DNA of 64,000 nt from Parapedobacter composti (GTDB lineage: Bacteria; Bacteroidota; Bacteroidia; Sphingobacteriales; Sphingobacteriaceae). The position numbers and the translations under genes were made by a program. The notes beneath the pieces are model-generated. The model saw only the letters and a list, made by a program, of their open reading frames with translations. It did not search any database and was not told the DNA's origin. Position 1 is the first letter of the stretch. Each line of letters starts with the position of its first letter. The DNA is taken from the NCBI RefSeq assembly GCF_900112315.1, contig NZ_FOLL01000002.1, positions 62,001-126,000 on the forward strand, in the 5' to 3' direction. Shown one piece after another: positions 63,416-64,000 of the stretch.

Positions 63416-64000
63416 TCAGTCCCTATCCCTTGACAAACGTCTGATGACCAATGGATTTGCCGTCAACTCCTCCTGCTCCATCCGGCGTTCCACGATGTGG
63501 GTGGCCGCGAATATAGCTTCCCGGAATGAGGTTTCGTCCGCTATATTTTTCCCCGCGATATCATAGCCGGTACCGTGGTCCGGCGACGTGCGCACCACCG
63601 GTAATCCGGCGGTAAAGTTTACGCCGCTCCTGGAAGCGATATGCTTGAACGGGATAAGTCCTTGATCGTGATACATGGCCAACACCGCATCAAACTTGGT
63701 ATACGCATCCGACGCGAAAAAACCGTCGGCCGCATAAGGGCCGAAACAGAACACGCCGGTTGATTTAGCCTGTTCGATGGCAGGGATGACCAGCTGTTCA
63801 TCTTCCGTGCCGATAAGTCCTTTGTCGCCGGCATGCGGATTCAAACCCAGCACCGCGATTTTCGGTTTTTGAATCCAGAAATCCCGCTTGAGGCTTTCGT
63901 TCATCACCGCAAGCTTGGAGACGATGCGGTCAACGGACAGGCTGGCTGCGATATCCTTTACAGGAATATGGCCCGTCACCACGCCGATGCGCAGCTCATC
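63416..64000 (-). CDS. pdxA: 4-hydroxythreonine-4-phosphate dehydrogenase, partial
   Basis: The window holds the C-terminal 194 residues or so; the gene continues past 64000. PdxA oxidises 4-phosphohydroxy-L-threonine in pyridoxal phosphate synthesis. Diagnostic segments: TGHIPVKDI, KIAVLGLNPHAGDKGLIG, FDAVLAMYHDQGLIPFK, GVNFTAGLPVVRTSPDHGTGYDIAG. The His and Asp residues in MYHDQ and SPDHGT are metal and substrate ligands in the family. No sign of damage in the visible part. Confidence 0.94.
   Translation of the reverse strand, partial: DELRIGVVTGHIPVKDIAASLSVDRIVSKLAVMNESLKRDFWIQKPKIAVLGLNPHAGDKGLIGTEDEQLVIPAIEQAKSTGVFCFGPYAADGFFASDAYTKFDAVLAMYHDQGLIPFKHIASRSGVNFTAGLPVVRTSPDHGTGYDIAGKNIADETSFREAIFAATHIVERRMEQEELTANPLVIRRLSRDRD

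Overview
The window is from a Bacteroidota chromosome, most likely a Sphingobacteriaceae-type genome of fairly balanced base composition (a Parapedobacter- or Sphingobacterium-like organism; genus cannot be fixed from this window). The signs are: promoters with the Bacteroidota -7 box TAnnTTTG and almost no Shine-Dalgarno sequences, many lipoproteins, a TonB-dependent receptor remnant, an S16 protein with a long Ala/Glu-rich tail, WG-repeat proteins and TPR-type histidine kinases.

Region 1 (1-16.3 kb) is mostly conserved housekeeping sequence: two LPG-synthase-like membrane proteins, an SDR oxidoreductase, PlsC, a family 2 glycosyltransferase, TonB, RuvC, an Lrp/AsnC regulator, GlnS, MetF, RimM, RpsP, Era and an initiator tRNA. 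Region 2 (16.5-20.4 kb) holds two tandem paralogous lipoproteins, then the 3' part of a TonB-dependent receptor meeting head-on the 3' part of a BCCT transporter; both 5' parts are absent, so this is a rearrangement scar (or an assembly join).

Region 3 (20.4-58.6 kb) is an accessory envelope cluster: about 23 mostly lineage-specific lipoproteins and exported or membrane proteins, three WG-repeat proteins, two TPR-containing histidine kinases and one LuxR-type response regulator. Nearly every transcription unit in it starts from the same kind of promoter. A 22-bp inverted repeat (half-sites AAATCCCTGAA and TTCAGGGATTT) is centred 31 nt upstream of the first base of a TAnnTTTG-like -7 box. I count nine such dyads serving up to twelve promoters, several of them divergent pairs from one dyad, and none outside 24.4-56.4 kb. 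This is the layout of a class II activator regulon (site centred near -42), and the response regulator encoded inside the cluster is the obvious candidate activator. I regard this self-contained regulon as the most interesting system in the window. Toxin-antitoxin-like modules are scattered only within this cluster: a YafQ module flanked by a 34-bp direct repeat, an AbiEii-like nucleotidyltransferase with a fused HTH partner and its own palindromic operator, and a YoeB module whose toxin is frameshifted.

Region 4 (58.6-64 kb) returns to conserved genes: a two-repeat YegP-type protein, IlvE, MiaA, a pRiA4b ORF-3-like protein, a CCA-adding/poly(A) polymerase-type nucleotidyltransferase, and PdxA cut by the window edge. 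Two candidate small RNAs on the minus strand (about 9.06-9.18 kb and 58.63-58.71 kb) share a 19-nt core followed by a 10-bp terminator hairpin with a CTCCC-containing loop.
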